Source of the DNA: Halogeometricum rufum
GTDB lineage: Archaea; Halobacteriota; Halobacteria; Halobacteriales; Haloferacaceae
Reading direction: 5' to 3'
Assembly: GCF_900112175.1 (NCBI RefSeq)
Contig: NZ_FOYT01000001.1
Coordinates: 1,302,001 to 1,366,000, forward strand
Length of the DNA stretch: 64,000 nucleotides
Part shown: positions 25,489 through 34,549 of the stretch, piece by piece
Position numbering within the stretch: position 1 is the stretch's first letter
Layout of the letters: every line of letters begins with the position of its first letter
Position numbers and translations under genes: made by a program
Notes under the pieces: generated by a model
What the model was told of the DNA's origin: nothing
The model's database searches: none
The model's input: only the letters and a program-made list of their open reading frames with translations

Positions 25489-26934
25489 ATGAGACGCGCA
25501 GCCGCCCTCGCCCTCCTCGTGGTGTGCTCGACGTTCGCCGGCATCGGACTCGTCGACGCCGCGACGACGGCGTACATCTCGGACGTGACCGTCTCGCCGG
25601 AGCAACCCGTCCCCGGCGAACGGTTCGTCGTCCAGACGACCATCCAGAACAGCCAGCAGAGCGACGGCGACTTCCAGATAACGGACGTCTACCTCCGCGG
25701 ACGGGGGCGACCCCAGGACATCGGCCGCGTCGAGAACCCGGGGAGCATCCCGCCGGGCGCGAGCATCTCCGTCCCCCTGACGGCGCGGTTCGACAGTCCG
25801 GGGACGCGCGAACTCCGCGTCCACGTCGTCGGCCGAAAACCCGGCGGCGAACTCGTCCAACTGCAGTACCCCGTCGTCGTCACGGTCCGGCAGGGCGGCC
25901 CGCAGATAGGCCTCTCCGCCGGCGACGCCGTCGTCGGAACCCAGGGGCGGGTGCAGGTGACGGCCGTCAACGGCGAGGACAGCCCCGCCCGCAACGTCCG
26001 TGTCTCGGTGTCCGGACGCGACGTCAGCGTGAAGAACGACACCCGCGTGGTGGCGACACTGGGTGCCGGCGCCTCGCAGACGTTCAACTTCGCCGTGACG
26101 CCCACCTCGCAGGAGGCGGAACTGCAGGCCCGTCTGCAGTACACCTCGGCCGCCGGCAACACCCGCGTCGTCAACGACAACGTCACGCTCGACGCCGAAC
26201 CCCTCCGCGAGAACGTCCAACTCGCGGTGGACACCGTCGGCACCGGCGCGCAACCCCCCGTCGCCGTGGACGTCTCGAACCTCGGGAACGCACCGCTGGA
26301 GAACCCGGTGGTCGAACTCTCGCGGGACGGCACCGTGGTGGTGCGCCGACCGGCGAACGAGATAGCGCCCGACCGGACGCGGACCGTCAGGCTCAACGTC
26401 ACCGACCTGGAGTCCGGCCCGGTGGACGTCCGCGTCGGCTACCGGACGGGCGACCGGTCCGGCGAGGCGACGACGTCGTTCCGGTACGCCGCCAACCCCG
26501 GCCGGGTCGAACTCACCGGCGTCGACTACGAGATGGAGGAGGGGCGACTCCACGTCTCGGGGAGCACGAGCAACGTCGGCCTCGGCGCCGTCGACAGCGT
26601 CGTCGTCCGCGTCGTGGAGACGGAGACGGTGACGCCCGCGCGACCCAACCCCGAGTACTTCGTCGGGAGCATCCCGTCCAGCGACTTCGCCTCGTTCGAC
26701 CTCTACGCCGAGGTGACGCCGGGGACGGAGACGGTCCCAATCGAGGTGACCTACCTGACGAACGGGCGGGAGCGAACGACGCGCACCGAAATCGACGTGA
26801 GCGACCTGAACGCCGGGGCGGACGACGAGAACTCCGGCGGGAGCGGACTCCCGTCGCTACCGCTCCTCGTCGGCGGCGTGCTGGCGGTTCTGCTCGTCGT
26901 CGGACTCGGCGCGTTCGCCTACACGCGGCGGTGA
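25489..26934 (+). CDS. CARDB-like surface protein of an ABC transporter operon
   Basis: 481 residues. A signal peptide (about 1-25, ending near DAAT) and a C-terminal membrane helix (about 455-478) followed by RR anchor it outside the cell. Between them are three or four beta-sandwich repeats of the CARDB/NEW3 or COG1361 S-layer type, each with an N-x-G or SNLGN-like turn. It is followed by an ABC ATPase after five bases and a MacB-like permease, so the three form one operon. By analogy with MacA-like adaptors it could pass a substrate out of the membrane; this is inference. Confidence 0.83.
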   Translation: MRRAAALALLVVCSTFAGIGLVDAATTAYISDVTVSPEQPVPGERFVVQTTIQNSQQSDGDFQITDVYLRGRGRPQDIGRVENPGSIPPGASISVPLTARFDSPGTRELRVHVVGRKPGGELVQLQYPVVVTVRQGGPQIGLSAGDAVVGTQGRVQVTAVNGEDSPARNVRVSVSGRDVSVKNDTRVVATLGAGASQTFNFAVTPTSQEAELQARLQYTSAAGNTRVVNDNVTLDAEPLRENVQLAVDTVGTGAQPPVAVDVSNLGNAPLENPVVELSRDGTVVVRRPANEIAPDRTRTVRLNVTDLESGPVDVRVGYRTGDRSGEATTSFRYAANPGRVELTGVDYEMEEGRLHVSGSTSNVGLGAVDSVVVRVVETETVTPARPNPEYFVGSIPSSDFASFDLYAEVTPGTETVPIEVTYLTNGRERTTRTEIDVSDLNAGADDENSGGSGLPSLPLLVGGVLAVLLVVGLGAFAYTRR

Positions 26935-26939
26935 CGACG

Positions 26940-27635
26940 ATGTCCATCATCGAACTCGAACACGTGTGGAAGCGGTACGAGAGCGGGACGGAGACCGTCG
27001 AGGCTCTGAAGGACGTGAACTTCGCGGCCGAACCCGGGGAGTTCGTCACCATCATGGGGCCGTCCGGGAGCGGGAAGTCCACCATGCTGAACGTCCTCGG
27101 CCTCCTCGACACGCCCTCGGAGGGCGTCGTCCGCATCGACGGCAGCGACGTGACCGACCTCTCCGACGCCGAGATGACGACGCAGCGGAAGCGCTCCATC
27201 GGGTTCGTCTTCCAGAGCTACTTCCTCATCCCGACGCTGTCGGCCGTCGAGAACGTCGAGGTGCCGACGCTGTTCGGCACCGACCCCACCGCGCACGAAC
27301 GCGCGACGGAACTGCTCGAACGGGTCGGTCTCGGCGACAGACTCGACCACCGCCCCGACCAGCTCTCGGGCGGGCAGAAACAGCGCGTCGCCATCGCGCG
27401 CGCACTCGTCAACGAACCGCGCATCCTCCTCGCGGACGAACCGACGGGGAACCTCGACCGGAAGACCGGTCGCGACGTTCTCGAACTGTTCTCCGAACTG
27501 AAGACCGAGGAGGACGTGGCCATCATCGCCGTGACGCACGACGACCAACTGCGCAGTTACTCCGACCGGGTCGTCAACCTCGTCGACGGGCGGTTGACCG
27601 AAGAGGGCGCGACGGCGGAGGGATACGGAAAGTGA
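26940..27635 (+). CDS. ABC transporter ATP-binding protein (LolD/MacB type)
   Basis: 231 residues. Walker A GPSGSGKST (about 41-49), the Q-loop FVFQSYFLIP, signature LSGGQKQR and Walker B ILLADEPTGNLD are all present. FQxYFLIPTLSAVENVEVP is characteristic of LolD/MacB exporters rather than importers. The stop overlaps the GTG of the permease gene (GTGA), so the two subunits are made together. Confidence 0.93.
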   Translation: MSIIELEHVWKRYESGTETVEALKDVNFAAEPGEFVTIMGPSGSGKSTMLNVLGLLDTPSEGVVRIDGSDVTDLSDAEMTTQRKRSIGFVFQSYFLIPTLSAVENVEVPTLFGTDPTAHERATELLERVGLGDRLDHRPDQLSGGQKQRVAIARALVNEPRILLADEPTGNLDRKTGRDVLELFSELKTEEDVAIIAVTHDDQLRSYSDRVVNLVDGRLTEEGATAEGYGK

Positions 27636-28777
27636 GCCTCCTCGAGCGGCTCTACCGCCGGTTTCCCGCCCTCGTCATGGCGCGGCGGAACCTCTCGCGG
27701 AACCGTCTCCGCTCCGGGCTGGCCGCCCTCGGAATCATCATCGGCGTCCTCGCCATCGCCTCGCTGGGGATGTTCGGGACGACGCTCCGCGCGGGCGCGA
27801 CCGAGCAACTCGGCGACATCGGCAACGAAATAAGCGTCTCGCCGAACGCGCAGGAAGGCTACGAACGCCTCAGCGAACGCGACGTGGCGGACATCCGGCG
27901 CGTCACCGACGAGGGGACGGTGGTCCCCGTCAGGCAGCGGTCGGCGACGCTGACACGCGGGCAGGACCGGACGATAACGACGGTGTACGGCATCGAGAAC
28001 CCGGGGGTGCTGTACGAGGCGACGGAGGGCCGGTCGCCGGAACGCCTCCGACAGGGCGCACTCGTCGGGGCGACGCTCGCGGACCGACTGGACGTCGAAC
28101 CCGGCAACCGCATCACGCTGGACAACCAGTCGTTCCGCGTCGTGGGCGTCCTCGAAGAACAGGGCGGTATCTCGCTTCTCAACCCGAACAACGCCGTCAT
28201 CGTCCCGATGGAGTCGTTCGACGAGTCTGGCTACTCGCAGGTGGTCGTCAGGTCGCCGACGGGCACCGCGGCGAACCAGACGGCGATAGCCATCCGCGAG
28301 GAACTGAACGACCGCGAGGAGAAGGTGACCCTGTTCGAGTTGGGCTCCATCACGCAGGGCATCAACCAGTTCTTCGGTATCCTCAACGCCTTCCTCGTCG
28401 GCATCGGCTCCATCTCGCTCGTCGTCGCCGGCGTCAGCATCCTGAACGTGATGCTGATGAGCACCATCGAACGGCGGCAGGAGATAGGCGTCCTCCGCGC
28501 CGTCGGCGTGCAGAAACTCGACGTGGTCCGGATGATTCTCGCCGAGGCGGGACTGCTGGGTCTGGTCGGCGGCTTCTTCGGCGCCGTCCTCGCCGTCCTC
28601 GCCGGACTCGTCCTGAACCAGGTGGTCATCTCCGACCCCCTGCTGACGTTCGCGCCGACGAACCTGCTCTACATCGGCCTCGCCGTCGTCTTCGGCATCG
28701 TCACGAGCGTCCTGAGCGGCCTCTACCCGGCGTGGAAGGCGGCGACCGAACGCCCGGTCGAGGCGTTGCGGAAGTGA
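27632..28777 (+). CDS. ABC transporter permease, MacB/FtsX type
   Basis: 381 residues from a GTG coupled to the ATPase stop. One N-terminal helix (about 29-50), a large extracellular MacB-PCD-like domain (about 55-245), then three C-terminal helices with SILNVMLMSTIERRQEIGVLRAVG, the hallmark of the FtsX domain. These exporters work as dimers driven by the ATPase and often act on lipoproteins, peptides or drugs using force. The CARDB-like gene at the head of the operon is the probable outer partner. Confidence 0.92.
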   Translation: MSLLERLYRRFPALVMARRNLSRNRLRSGLAALGIIIGVLAIASLGMFGTTLRAGATEQLGDIGNEISVSPNAQEGYERLSERDVADIRRVTDEGTVVPVRQRSATLTRGQDRTITTVYGIENPGVLYEATEGRSPERLRQGALVGATLADRLDVEPGNRITLDNQSFRVVGVLEEQGGISLLNPNNAVIVPMESFDESGYSQVVVRSPTGTAANQTAIAIREELNDREEKVTLFELGSITQGINQFFGILNAFLVGIGSISLVVAGVSILNVMLMSTIERRQEIGVLRAVGVQKLDVVRMILAEAGLLGLVGGFFGAVLAVLAGLVLNQVVISDPLLTFAPTNLLYIGLAVVFGIVTSVLSGLYPAWKAATERPVEALRK

Positions 28778-28823
28778 CATCCCCCCGCACCGTCTCACCC
28801 CGGCAATGGTTTCGCCCACGGCG

Positions 28824-30158
28824 ATGGTCTCTCGACGCCGGTTCCTGACCGCGGCCGCGGGAGCCGCGACGCTCTCGCTCGCGGGCTGTCTCGACGGTCC
28901 TTCTCCGCCCGTCGCCGACGCGCGCGGTTCGTTCGCCGTCCCCGCCGGCGACGGCCACGTCCACCTACACGCCTCCGCGAACCCCGTCGTCGCCGGGACG
29001 ACGGCCCTCCGGGCGGCCCGCCGAACGGTCGCCTACCTCGGCGGCACGCCGCGGTGGGTGGCGGGCGTCCCCGACGGAAACGCGTCGCTGTGGGCCGTCG
29101 TCCTCGACGACGAGAGCGTCCTCGGATTTCGCGTCACAGACGACGGCGTCGAACGCGTGCCGGCGTCGCCCTCGCGCCTGCAGTACGGGACGCTCCCCGT
29201 CGTCTCCGGGGACGCGTCGGGCGTCGAACTCCGCACGGACCCGTGGACGACGGACCACTCGCACCCGGTCCGCGTCGGCGACGCCGTCGCCACCGTCCTC
29301 GGGGACGGCCGAGTGAGCGTCCGCCGCGGCGACGACAGGCGACTCGCGGACGTGGACGCCCTCCCCGACGCTCGACCCGTCGCCGCCGACGGGCGCGTCG
29401 CGGTTCTCGCCGGACGTACCACCGACTACCCGCACGGCGCACTCGGCGACGACGTCGAGGCGGAGTCGGTCGCACTCGTCTCCGCGGCGGGCGAGGAAGT
29501 CGCGCGACTGACGCCGCCCGGTGCGGACGCCGTCCTCGAAGGCACCGGCCCGATAGCCGCGGACGTGGACGGCGACGGCGAGGCGGAGTTCGTGACGACG
29601 GCGGCGGACGCCGCGGACGGCGCGCGAATCGTCGCCCTCGACGCCTCGGGCGACCACCGCGTCGGCCCCGCCGTCGGCGACGGCTTCCGCTGGCGGCACC
29701 CCCTCGCCGTCGCACCGTTCGGGCCGAACGGCGAACTCGAAATCGCCGCCGTGAAGACGCCGCACGTCGGCGGCGTCGCCGAGTTCTACCGCCCCGACTC
29801 CGCGGACGACGGCCTCGAACTGGTCGCCGAGTCGGCCGGCGGGTACGGCACGCACGCCTTCGGCAGTCGGAACCTCGGCGGCGCCGTCGCCGGCCGTCTC
29901 GCGGGCGACGACCGGTGGTGTCTGCTCGTCCCGGCGGGGTTCGGCGGCGACCTGACCGTCCTCCGGCGGACCCGCGACGGCGTCGAGTCCGTCGGGGCGG
30001 TGTCGCCGCTGGCGGCGCGGACGACGAACCTCGCGGCAGTCGGCGTGAGTGGCGGAGACGACGCTGGCGATGACGACGGAGGAGACGCGGACGGCGCCGG
30101 CGGCGACGTCCACCTCGTCGTCGGGACGGACGACGGACTCGCGGTGTGGACGGGGTAG
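28824..30158 (+). CDS. Tat lipoprotein with FG-GAP/VCBS-like repeats
   Basis: 444 residues from ATG 28824 (ATG 28806 adds six). The N-terminus VSRRRFLTAAAGAA and LAGC give a Tat signal with a lipobox. The mature part looks like a beta-propeller; DVDGDGEAEF is an FG-GAP/VCBS calcium-binding motif. It is surface-attached and has no clear catalytic site. The gene follows the ABC permease by 46 bases on the same strand with no obvious TATA box between them, so it may belong to the same transcript. An acidic, glycine-rich loop lies near residue 410-425. Confidence 0.8.
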   Translation: MVSRRRFLTAAAGAATLSLAGCLDGPSPPVADARGSFAVPAGDGHVHLHASANPVVAGTTALRAARRTVAYLGGTPRWVAGVPDGNASLWAVVLDDESVLGFRVTDDGVERVPASPSRLQYGTLPVVSGDASGVELRTDPWTTDHSHPVRVGDAVATVLGDGRVSVRRGDDRRLADVDALPDARPVAADGRVAVLAGRTTDYPHGALGDDVEAESVALVSAAGEEVARLTPPGADAVLEGTGPIAADVDGDGEAEFVTTAADAADGARIVALDASGDHRVGPAVGDGFRWRHPLAVAPFGPNGELEIAAVKTPHVGGVAEFYRPDSADDGLELVAESAGGYGTHAFGSRNLGGAVAGRLAGDDRWCLLVPAGFGGDLTVLRRTRDGVESVGAVSPLAARTTNLAAVGVSGGDDAGDDDGGDADGAGGDVHLVVGTDDGLAVWTG

Positions 30159-30224
30159 CTCGGCGCGCCCTGTTGCGACGCCGGCGAGAGCGACAGCTAA
30201 TATCTGAGCGCGCGTCTGAACGGT

Positions 30225-30743
30225 ATGGCATCGAGTATCAGAGCGACGGCGTCGGCGAGCGTCGCGTGCGGCGTCGACGAGGCGTTCGCGTACGTCTCGG
30301 ACGTCGAAGCGATGGCCGAGTGGGTCGACGGCGTCTCGAACGTGCAGCCGGTGTCCGGTAGCGACGCCAGAGCCGGCACTGACGTCGGCGACGTGTACGA
30401 GTACGACTACGCGTACAACGGCCGGACGGCACCGGTCCGGGTGGAGATTACCGCGTGCGAGCGCCCGACGCGCCTCGCGATGCGTTCGCTCTCGGGCCCC
30501 TTCCCGTTCGAGAGCGAGATACGACTCGCGGGGGACGGCCGGGAGACGAGACTGACGCACGCCGTCGAGTCCGGCGCGGACGGCCGGTTCACCGCGGCGG
30601 CGTTCACGCTCTTCGGTCCGGTACTGCGTCGACTGGCGGCGCGACGGTTGCAGAGAGAACTGGCTGACCTGACGGCGATACTCGAATCGCGGGACGCTGA
30701 CGGGGAGTCGCCCGCAGACCCAGAATCCGCCGTCTCGGCGTGA
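30225..30743 (+). CDS. SRPBCC (START-like) family protein
   Basis: 172 residues. The first 150 form a polyketide-cyclase/CoxG-like SRPBCC fold: an early strand, then ACGVDEAFAYVSDVEAMAEW, and a long C-terminal helix after FTAAAFTLFGPVLRRLAARR. These proteins bind hydrophobic ligands in a deep pocket; the ligand is unknown. A TAATAT box about 26 bases before the ATG suggests separate, leaderless transcription. Confidence 0.83.
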   Translation: MASSIRATASASVACGVDEAFAYVSDVEAMAEWVDGVSNVQPVSGSDARAGTDVGDVYEYDYAYNGRTAPVRVEITACERPTRLAMRSLSGPFPFESEIRLAGDGRETRLTHAVESGADGRFTAAAFTLFGPVLRRLAARRLQRELADLTAILESRDADGESPADPESAVSA

Positions 30744-30780
30744 GAACCGAGAGATCGGGCCGAAACCCGTCGGTTCGGCG

Positions 30781-31929
30781 TCAGATGTAGTCGTGTTCGG
30801 CGAGTCGCTCGACGGCCTCGCGCAGGCGTTCCTCGCTCGCGGCGTAGGAGATGCGGGCGTAGCCGGGCGACCCGAACGCCGACCCGGGGACGGTGGCGAC
30901 GTGGGCGTCCTCGATTGCGCCCTCGCACCACGTCGTGTCGTCCTCGTCCACGGGGAGCATCATGTAGAACGCCCCGTCGCCGACGGGGACGTCCACGCCG
31001 TGTTCGGCGAACAGGTCGGTCAGCATGTCGCGGCGTTCGCGGAACGCGTCGCGCATCTCGGTGACGGCCTCGTCGGTGTTCGTCATGGCCTCGATACCCG
31101 CGCGCTGGACGAAGTTGACCGCGCAGGAGACCGAGTGCGAGTGGAGTTTCGCCGCCTGCGAGACGAGTTCCTCGGGCGCGTGGAAGTAGCCGAGGCGCCA
31201 GCCGGTCATCGAGTACGCCTTCGAGAAGCCGTTGACGGTGACCGTCCGGTCGGCCATCCCGTCGAGCGACGCCAGACTCGTCGGCTCGACGCCGTACGTT
31301 ATCTGCTGGTATATCTCGTCGGAGATGACCGTCACGTCGTGTTCGACGGCGAGGTCACGGACGCCCTCGAGGGCGGCGTCGGAGTAGACGGCGCCCGTCG
31401 GGTTCGACGGCGAGTTGACGACCAGCAGTTCGGTGTCGTCGGAGACGGCCTCTGACAGGTCGTCGAGCGCGGGTTCGAGTTGGAAGTCGTACGGCGCGAG
31501 GTCCACGCGGTTCAGCGACCCGTCCGAGAGCTTCGTCATCGCTTCGTAGGACACCCACGCGGGGTCGAGGAGGACGACTTCGTCGCCGTCGTCGATGAGC
31601 GACTGGAACGTCTCGAACAGCGCCTGCTTGCCGCCCGGCGTGACGATGACCTCGTCGGCTTCGGCGTCGATGCCGTCGCCGCGCAGTTTCTCGGCGATGG
31701 CCTCGCGGAGTTCGCGGATGCCGTTCGACGAGGTGTAGCCGGTGTGGCCGGCGTCCATCGCGTCCTTCCCGGCCTCCACGACGTTCTCCGGCGTCGGGAA
31801 GTCGGGTTCGCCGACCGAGAGGTCCACCACGTCTACGCCCTGTGCCTCCAGCTCGCTCGCCTTGTTGCTGATGGCGAGTGTCGCGCTGGGTTCGACCCGC
31901 TCGACGCGGGCTGCAAAGTCGAAGCTCAT
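30781..31929 (-). CDS. PLP-dependent class I aminotransferase (aspartate type)
   Basis: 382 residues. Hallmarks are NPTG (176-179), the SDEIY loop (203-207) and Lys237 in NGFSKAYSMTGWRLG, which binds pyridoxal phosphate. The protein belongs to the class I gamma group that includes archaeal aspartate and aromatic aminotransferases; which amino acid it prefers is not readable. It starts four bases inside the ribH gene (ATGA), so the two are coupled. Confidence 0.93.
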   Translation of the reverse strand: MSFDFAARVERVEPSATLAISNKASELEAQGVDVVDLSVGEPDFPTPENVVEAGKDAMDAGHTGYTSSNGIRELREAIAEKLRGDGIDAEADEVIVTPGGKQALFETFQSLIDDGDEVVLLDPAWVSYEAMTKLSDGSLNRVDLAPYDFQLEPALDDLSEAVSDDTELLVVNSPSNPTGAVYSDAALEGVRDLAVEHDVTVISDEIYQQITYGVEPTSLASLDGMADRTVTVNGFSKAYSMTGWRLGYFHAPEELVSQAAKLHSHSVSCAVNFVQRAGIEAMTNTDEAVTEMRDAFRERRDMLTDLFAEHGVDVPVGDGAFYMMLPVDEDDTTWCEGAIEDAHVATVPGSAFGSPGYARISYAASEERLREAVERLAEHDYI

Positions 31930-32330
31930 GCCAACACCTCTACCATGTCGACCGCCGCGTTTACCGCTTCCGCACCTTTCCCGACGCGCTCTCTCGCCTC
32001 GGCACCGCTCTGCCCGGGGCCGGAGACGCCGAACGTGACCGGAACGTCGCGTTCGAGGCTCACGTCGGTGAGCGACTGCGCCGTGGCGTCGCCGATGACC
32101 CGGTCGTGCGCGGTGTCGCCGGTGACGATTGCGCCGACGACGGCGACGGCTTCCACGTCCGCGCGGCGAGCGAGCCGGTCCGCGGCCAGCGGCGAGTCGT
32201 AGACGCCCGGGACGCGGAGGACCTCCACCACGTCGGCGTCGCGTTCGGCGGCCGCCTCGCGCGCGGCCTCCTCCATCCTGTCGGTGACCGACGAGTTGAA
32301 CTCGGCGACCACCAGTCCGAGAGTGACCAT
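31926..32330 (-). CDS. ribH: 6,7-dimethyl-8-ribityllumazine synthase
   Basis: 134 residues, close to the usual archaeal length. VAEFNSSVTDRM near the start, VLRVPGVYDSPLA and the GAIVTGDTAHDRVIG loop with the catalytic-type His are typical of lumazine synthase, the penultimate step of riboflavin synthesis. A TATA-like CTTTTATC (32352-32359) is centred about 26 bases before the ATG. It heads a two-gene unit with the aminotransferase, an order I recall from other Haloferacales. Confidence 0.93.
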   Translation of the reverse strand: MVTLGLVVAEFNSSVTDRMEEAAREAAAERDADVVEVLRVPGVYDSPLAADRLARRADVEAVAVVGAIVTGDTAHDRVIGDATAQSLTDVSLERDVPVTFGVSGPGQSGAEARERVGKGAEAVNAAVDMVEVLA

Positions 32331-32401
32331 ACCGTCCCGGTGCCTCGCTCCGATAAAAGAACTACCGAAGCGCGCAGGTACGGCCGCGCGGCCGGGCGAA
32401 C

Positions 32402-32493
32402 GGGACGCGTCGAGTTGCGAGGACGGAGCGCGTCGGGCCCCGGCGACGGAGCGCGTCGAACCGCAGCGATGGAGCGCGTCCGAGAGGAGGAGA
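32402..32493. repeat. 23-bp tandem repeat upstream of agl23
   Basis: The core GGAGCGCGTC recurs at 32425, 32448 and 32471, exactly 23 bases apart, and a weaker copy starts at 32402. Copies vary in their second half. The period is not a multiple of three and no good frame crosses it, so it is non-coding, between ribH (minus) and agl23 (plus). Confidence 0.75.
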
Positions 32494-32570
32494 GTGGGAC
32501 CGGACGAGTAAGTAAAGCGACCGTATGAGAGACCGTAACCGTTCTAACCACGGGGGCGGTTGGGTGTCAC

Positions 32571-34421
32571 ATGAGTTCGGACGACGCCGCCTCCGGGCCG
32601 TCCTCAGCGTCCGCGGCGACGGACGGGTCAGTCGCGACCCGTTCGGAGACGGACGCGACGACGCCCACCTCCACGCGAACCACCGTCGCCTACCGGCGTG
32701 CCCTGCTCGGCGTACTCGCCATCTCCGCCCTCGCCGTCGGGATGCGACTGGTCGCGCTCGGCGGCCGCATCTTCCACTGGGACGAAGGCCGCGTCGGCTA
32801 CTGGATACTCCGCTACCACGACTCGGGCTACCACGTCTACCGCCCCATCGTCCACGGGCCGTTCCTCCCCGTCGTCAACGACTGGCTGTTCGCGCTCGCG
32901 CCGGCGTCGGACTTCCTCGCGCGGTTCCCCGTCGCCCTCGTCGGCGGGCTCCTCCCCCTCGGCGCGTGGCTGTTCCGCGAACGCCTCTCGAACGTCGAAG
33001 TCCTCGCGTTCGCCGGCGTCCTCGCCCTGAACCCGCTCCTCGTCTACTACTCGCGGTTCATGCGCAACGACGTGCTCGTGGCGGCGTTCGCGCTGTTCGC
33101 GCTCGGCTTCGTCGTCCGCGGGTTCGACACCGGACGCCTCCGCTACGCCTTCCCGGCGGCGTTCTCACTGGGGCTCGCGTTCACGACGAAGGAGAACGCC
33201 CTCGTCTACGTCCTCTGCTTCCTCGGCGCGGGCGCGCTCTTGGCCGACCACCGCCTCCTGAAGGCGACGGCCCGCGGCACGCCCGCCCGCGACGTGGTGT
33301 TCGGTCGCTGGCCCGCCGCCGTCCGCCGGCGCGTGCGGAACCACGACACCGCCGACCGGTCGGGGTGGCTGCGCGTCGGCGGCACTCTCGTCGGCGCGTT
33401 CGTCCTGTTCTGGGCCGTCTTCGTCTTCTTCTACGCGCCGCGGCCGGACCTCTGGCAGGCGCTCGGCGACCCGAGTCGCCTCCCGGGCGTCGTCGAAGCC
33501 GGGTCCGTCGGCTCGGTGGAGAAGTTCCTCGACACGTGGGCCGGCGGCGGCCACCAGGACCACGCCTACCTCCCGTACCTCCACGACCTGCTGGAGACGC
33601 TGGTGTACGGCGCGCCCGCCGTCCTCGGCTTCACGCTCGTCGGCGTCGTCGTGGACCGCTACGGGTTCTCCACGGGCGGGACGTACCGCGAACTCGTCGC
33701 GTTCGCCACCTACTGGGGACTGGCCTCGCTGGCGGGCTACCCCATCGCCACCGACATCGAGGCGCCGTGGGCCGCCGTCCACGTCGTGGTCCCCCTCGCC
33801 ATCCCCGCCGCCGTCGGCGTCGCGTTCGTCGTGCAGGCCGCCCGGAGCGCACTCGCCTCCGACGACGCCGTCAGCGTCGGCCTCGTCGCCGTCATCGTCA
33901 TCGCGTCCGTCGGCGGCGTCGCGTTCGCGAACGTCGAGTACTTCAACTCCACGTCGAACGACGACAGGCAGATTCTCCAGTGGGCCCAGCCCGGCAACGA
34001 CCTGAAGCCGACGATGGGGAAAGTCGGGGCCGTGGCCGAGAGCCACGAGGGGACGGACGTGCTGTTCTTCAGCAGACCGGACCCCGGCAACCCCGACAGG
34101 GAACTGTTCTACGTCGAGAACGAGTCCGAACTGTTGCGGCCGCCGCCGCCGGGCGGAACCCACTGGCACGACCGCTTGCCCCTCCCGTGGTACCTCGCGA
34201 AGTACGACGCCGAGGTGGCGAGCACGTCCCCGGACGCGCCCGCCGAAGAGGCCCTCGCGGACGCGCCGCCGGTGGTCATCGTCCGCGAGTTCAGCCGCGA
34301 GGAGGCGGAGGCGCACCTCGACGGCTACGTCGCCTACGAACACGACTGGCGCCTCCGCAGCGAACACGTCGTGGTCTTCATCGACCGGGACGCCCTCGAA
34401 CGGGCGGGCGTCGAACCGTAG
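32571..34421 (+). CDS. agl23: Agl23-type membrane protein (TIGR03663)
   Basis: 616 residues. A serine- and threonine-rich cytoplasmic lead (1-40) is followed by about 10 membrane helices and a C-terminal soluble domain (about 460-616). The motif FHWDEGRVGYWILRY at the first outer loop and YYSRFMRNDVLV resemble the acidic catalytic loop and following segment of GT-C glycosyltransferases such as PMT and AglB relatives. The family is annotated as flippase activity-associated Agl23, thought to act with dolichol-linked sugars in N-glycosylation. No other agl gene is in the window. Confidence 0.85.
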   Translation: MSSDDAASGPSSASAATDGSVATRSETDATTPTSTRTTVAYRRALLGVLAISALAVGMRLVALGGRIFHWDEGRVGYWILRYHDSGYHVYRPIVHGPFLPVVNDWLFALAPASDFLARFPVALVGGLLPLGAWLFRERLSNVEVLAFAGVLALNPLLVYYSRFMRNDVLVAAFALFALGFVVRGFDTGRLRYAFPAAFSLGLAFTTKENALVYVLCFLGAGALLADHRLLKATARGTPARDVVFGRWPAAVRRRVRNHDTADRSGWLRVGGTLVGAFVLFWAVFVFFYAPRPDLWQALGDPSRLPGVVEAGSVGSVEKFLDTWAGGGHQDHAYLPYLHDLLETLVYGAPAVLGFTLVGVVVDRYGFSTGGTYRELVAFATYWGLASLAGYPIATDIEAPWAAVHVVVPLAIPAAVGVAFVVQAARSALASDDAVSVGLVAVIVIASVGGVAFANVEYFNSTSNDDRQILQWAQPGNDLKPTMGKVGAVAESHEGTDVLFFSRPDPGNPDRELFYVENESELLRPPPPGGTHWHDRLPLPWYLAKYDAEVASTSPDAPAEEALADAPPVVIVREFSREEAEAHLDGYVAYEHDWRLRSEHVVVFIDRDALERAGVEP

Positions 34422-34518
34422 CCGTCGCCTCGCCGCCACCCGCCGTGGACGCATCGTTCCCTCACCGACCCCTCGAACGATACACGGACGTGCGCATTCT
34501 CCGGGTCTGTTCGGTAAC

Positions 34519-34526
34519 GTTTATGC
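34519..34526 (+). promoter_or_regulatory. TATA-like element of purK
   Basis: GTTTATGC centred about 27 bases before GTG 34550, supporting that non-ATG start and a leaderless message. Confidence 0.5.
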
Positions 34527-34549
34527 AGTAATCTCCACAACCGCCGACC

